Shown here piece after piece: positions 7,012-7,135 of a DNA stretch of 7,135 nt. The stretch is from positions 1 to 7,135 of the forward strand of contig DEKL01000028.1 of NCBI GenBank assembly GCA_002353835.1, read 5' to 3'. Origin of the DNA: Alphaproteobacteria bacterium UBA2723 (lineage in GTDB: Bacteria > Pseudomonadota > Alphaproteobacteria > RF32 > CAG-239). The position numbers were made by a program, and so were the translations under genes. The notes under the pieces were generated by a model that was not told the origin of the DNA, did no database searches, and worked only from the letters and a program-made list of their open reading frames with translations. The first letter of the stretch is position 1. Every line of letters starts with the position of its first letter.

Positions 7012-7127
7012 TTTAAAACCGTCCTACCTCTGCCGACACAACCACTTAAACGCGTCATACCTCATTCGGCGTACCCTTTTAAACCGTCATACCTCATTCG
7101 GCGAAGTCCGAATGATAAGGTATCTTC
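7012..7127. repeat. Three imperfect 32-33-base repeat units ending in a palindrome
   Basis: Units begin TTAAA(A)CCGTC or close variants at about 7013, 7046 and 7079. The second and third share the exact 19-mer CGTCATACCTCATTCGGCG (7053-7071 and 7085-7103); the first is diverged (CGTCCTACCTCTGCCGAC, 7020-7037). The third unit continues into its own complement: CATTCGG (7095-7101) pairs with CCGAATG (7108-7114), and ATACCT (7089-7094) with AGGTAT (7118-7123), leaving a three-base bulge. The GTCATACC...GGTATC layout resembles dispersed palindromic repeats common between genes in many Proteobacteria. Confidence 0.7.
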
Positions 7128-7135
7128 CTTATTGT

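Noticed and set aside
7012..7127. CRISPR array
   Set aside because: Only three imperfect units, with about 13 bases between the exact 19-mers and similar sequence continuing between them; there are no distinct spacers and no cas genes.

Overview
The window looks like ordinary chromosome of a fairly low-GC, AT-codon-biased alphaproteobacterium. The best lineage marker is a full-length CcrM-type GANTC adenine methyltransferase, the solitary cell-cycle methylase typical of Alphaproteobacteria. A Ppx/GppA phosphatase and a LolA-type lipoprotein carrier fit a Gram-negative cell. The formate-tetrahydrofolate ligase and modest GC suggest a host-associated or anaerobic member of the class, but that is inference; species cannot be read from this sequence.

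Layout. Positions 1-100 hold a long imperfect hairpin just past the 3' end of fhs. On the minus strand, 2203-102 is a two-gene operon: a secreted CxxC thioredoxin-fold-like protein, then fhs, read from a strong sigma-70-like promoter at 2259-2232. A second promoter fires the other way into a four-helix membrane protein of unknown function (2367-2927). Next on the plus strand are ccrM (3072-4178) and the Ppx/GppA gene (about 4256-5422). A 317-base gene-free stretch (5423-5739) holds three inverted repeats and the lolA promoter, followed by lolA (5740-6360). A bidirectional terminator separates lolA from a convergent four-helix membrane protein (6851-6426, minus). The right edge (7012-7127) holds three imperfect copies of a 32-33-base unit, the last completed into a palindrome.

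How the genes relate. Apart from the two-gene operon, each gene appears to have its own promoter, so this is a set of housekeeping and envelope genes rather than one pathway. CcrM is the only gene with a visible footprint on the rest of the window: its target GANTC occurs only three times in 7.1 kb, and one site lies at the predicted transcription start of the Ppx/GppA gene. I see no defence island, prophage, transposase, CRISPR array or new multigene system. The least explained material is the three unrelated families of intergenic palindromes and the two orphan membrane proteins.
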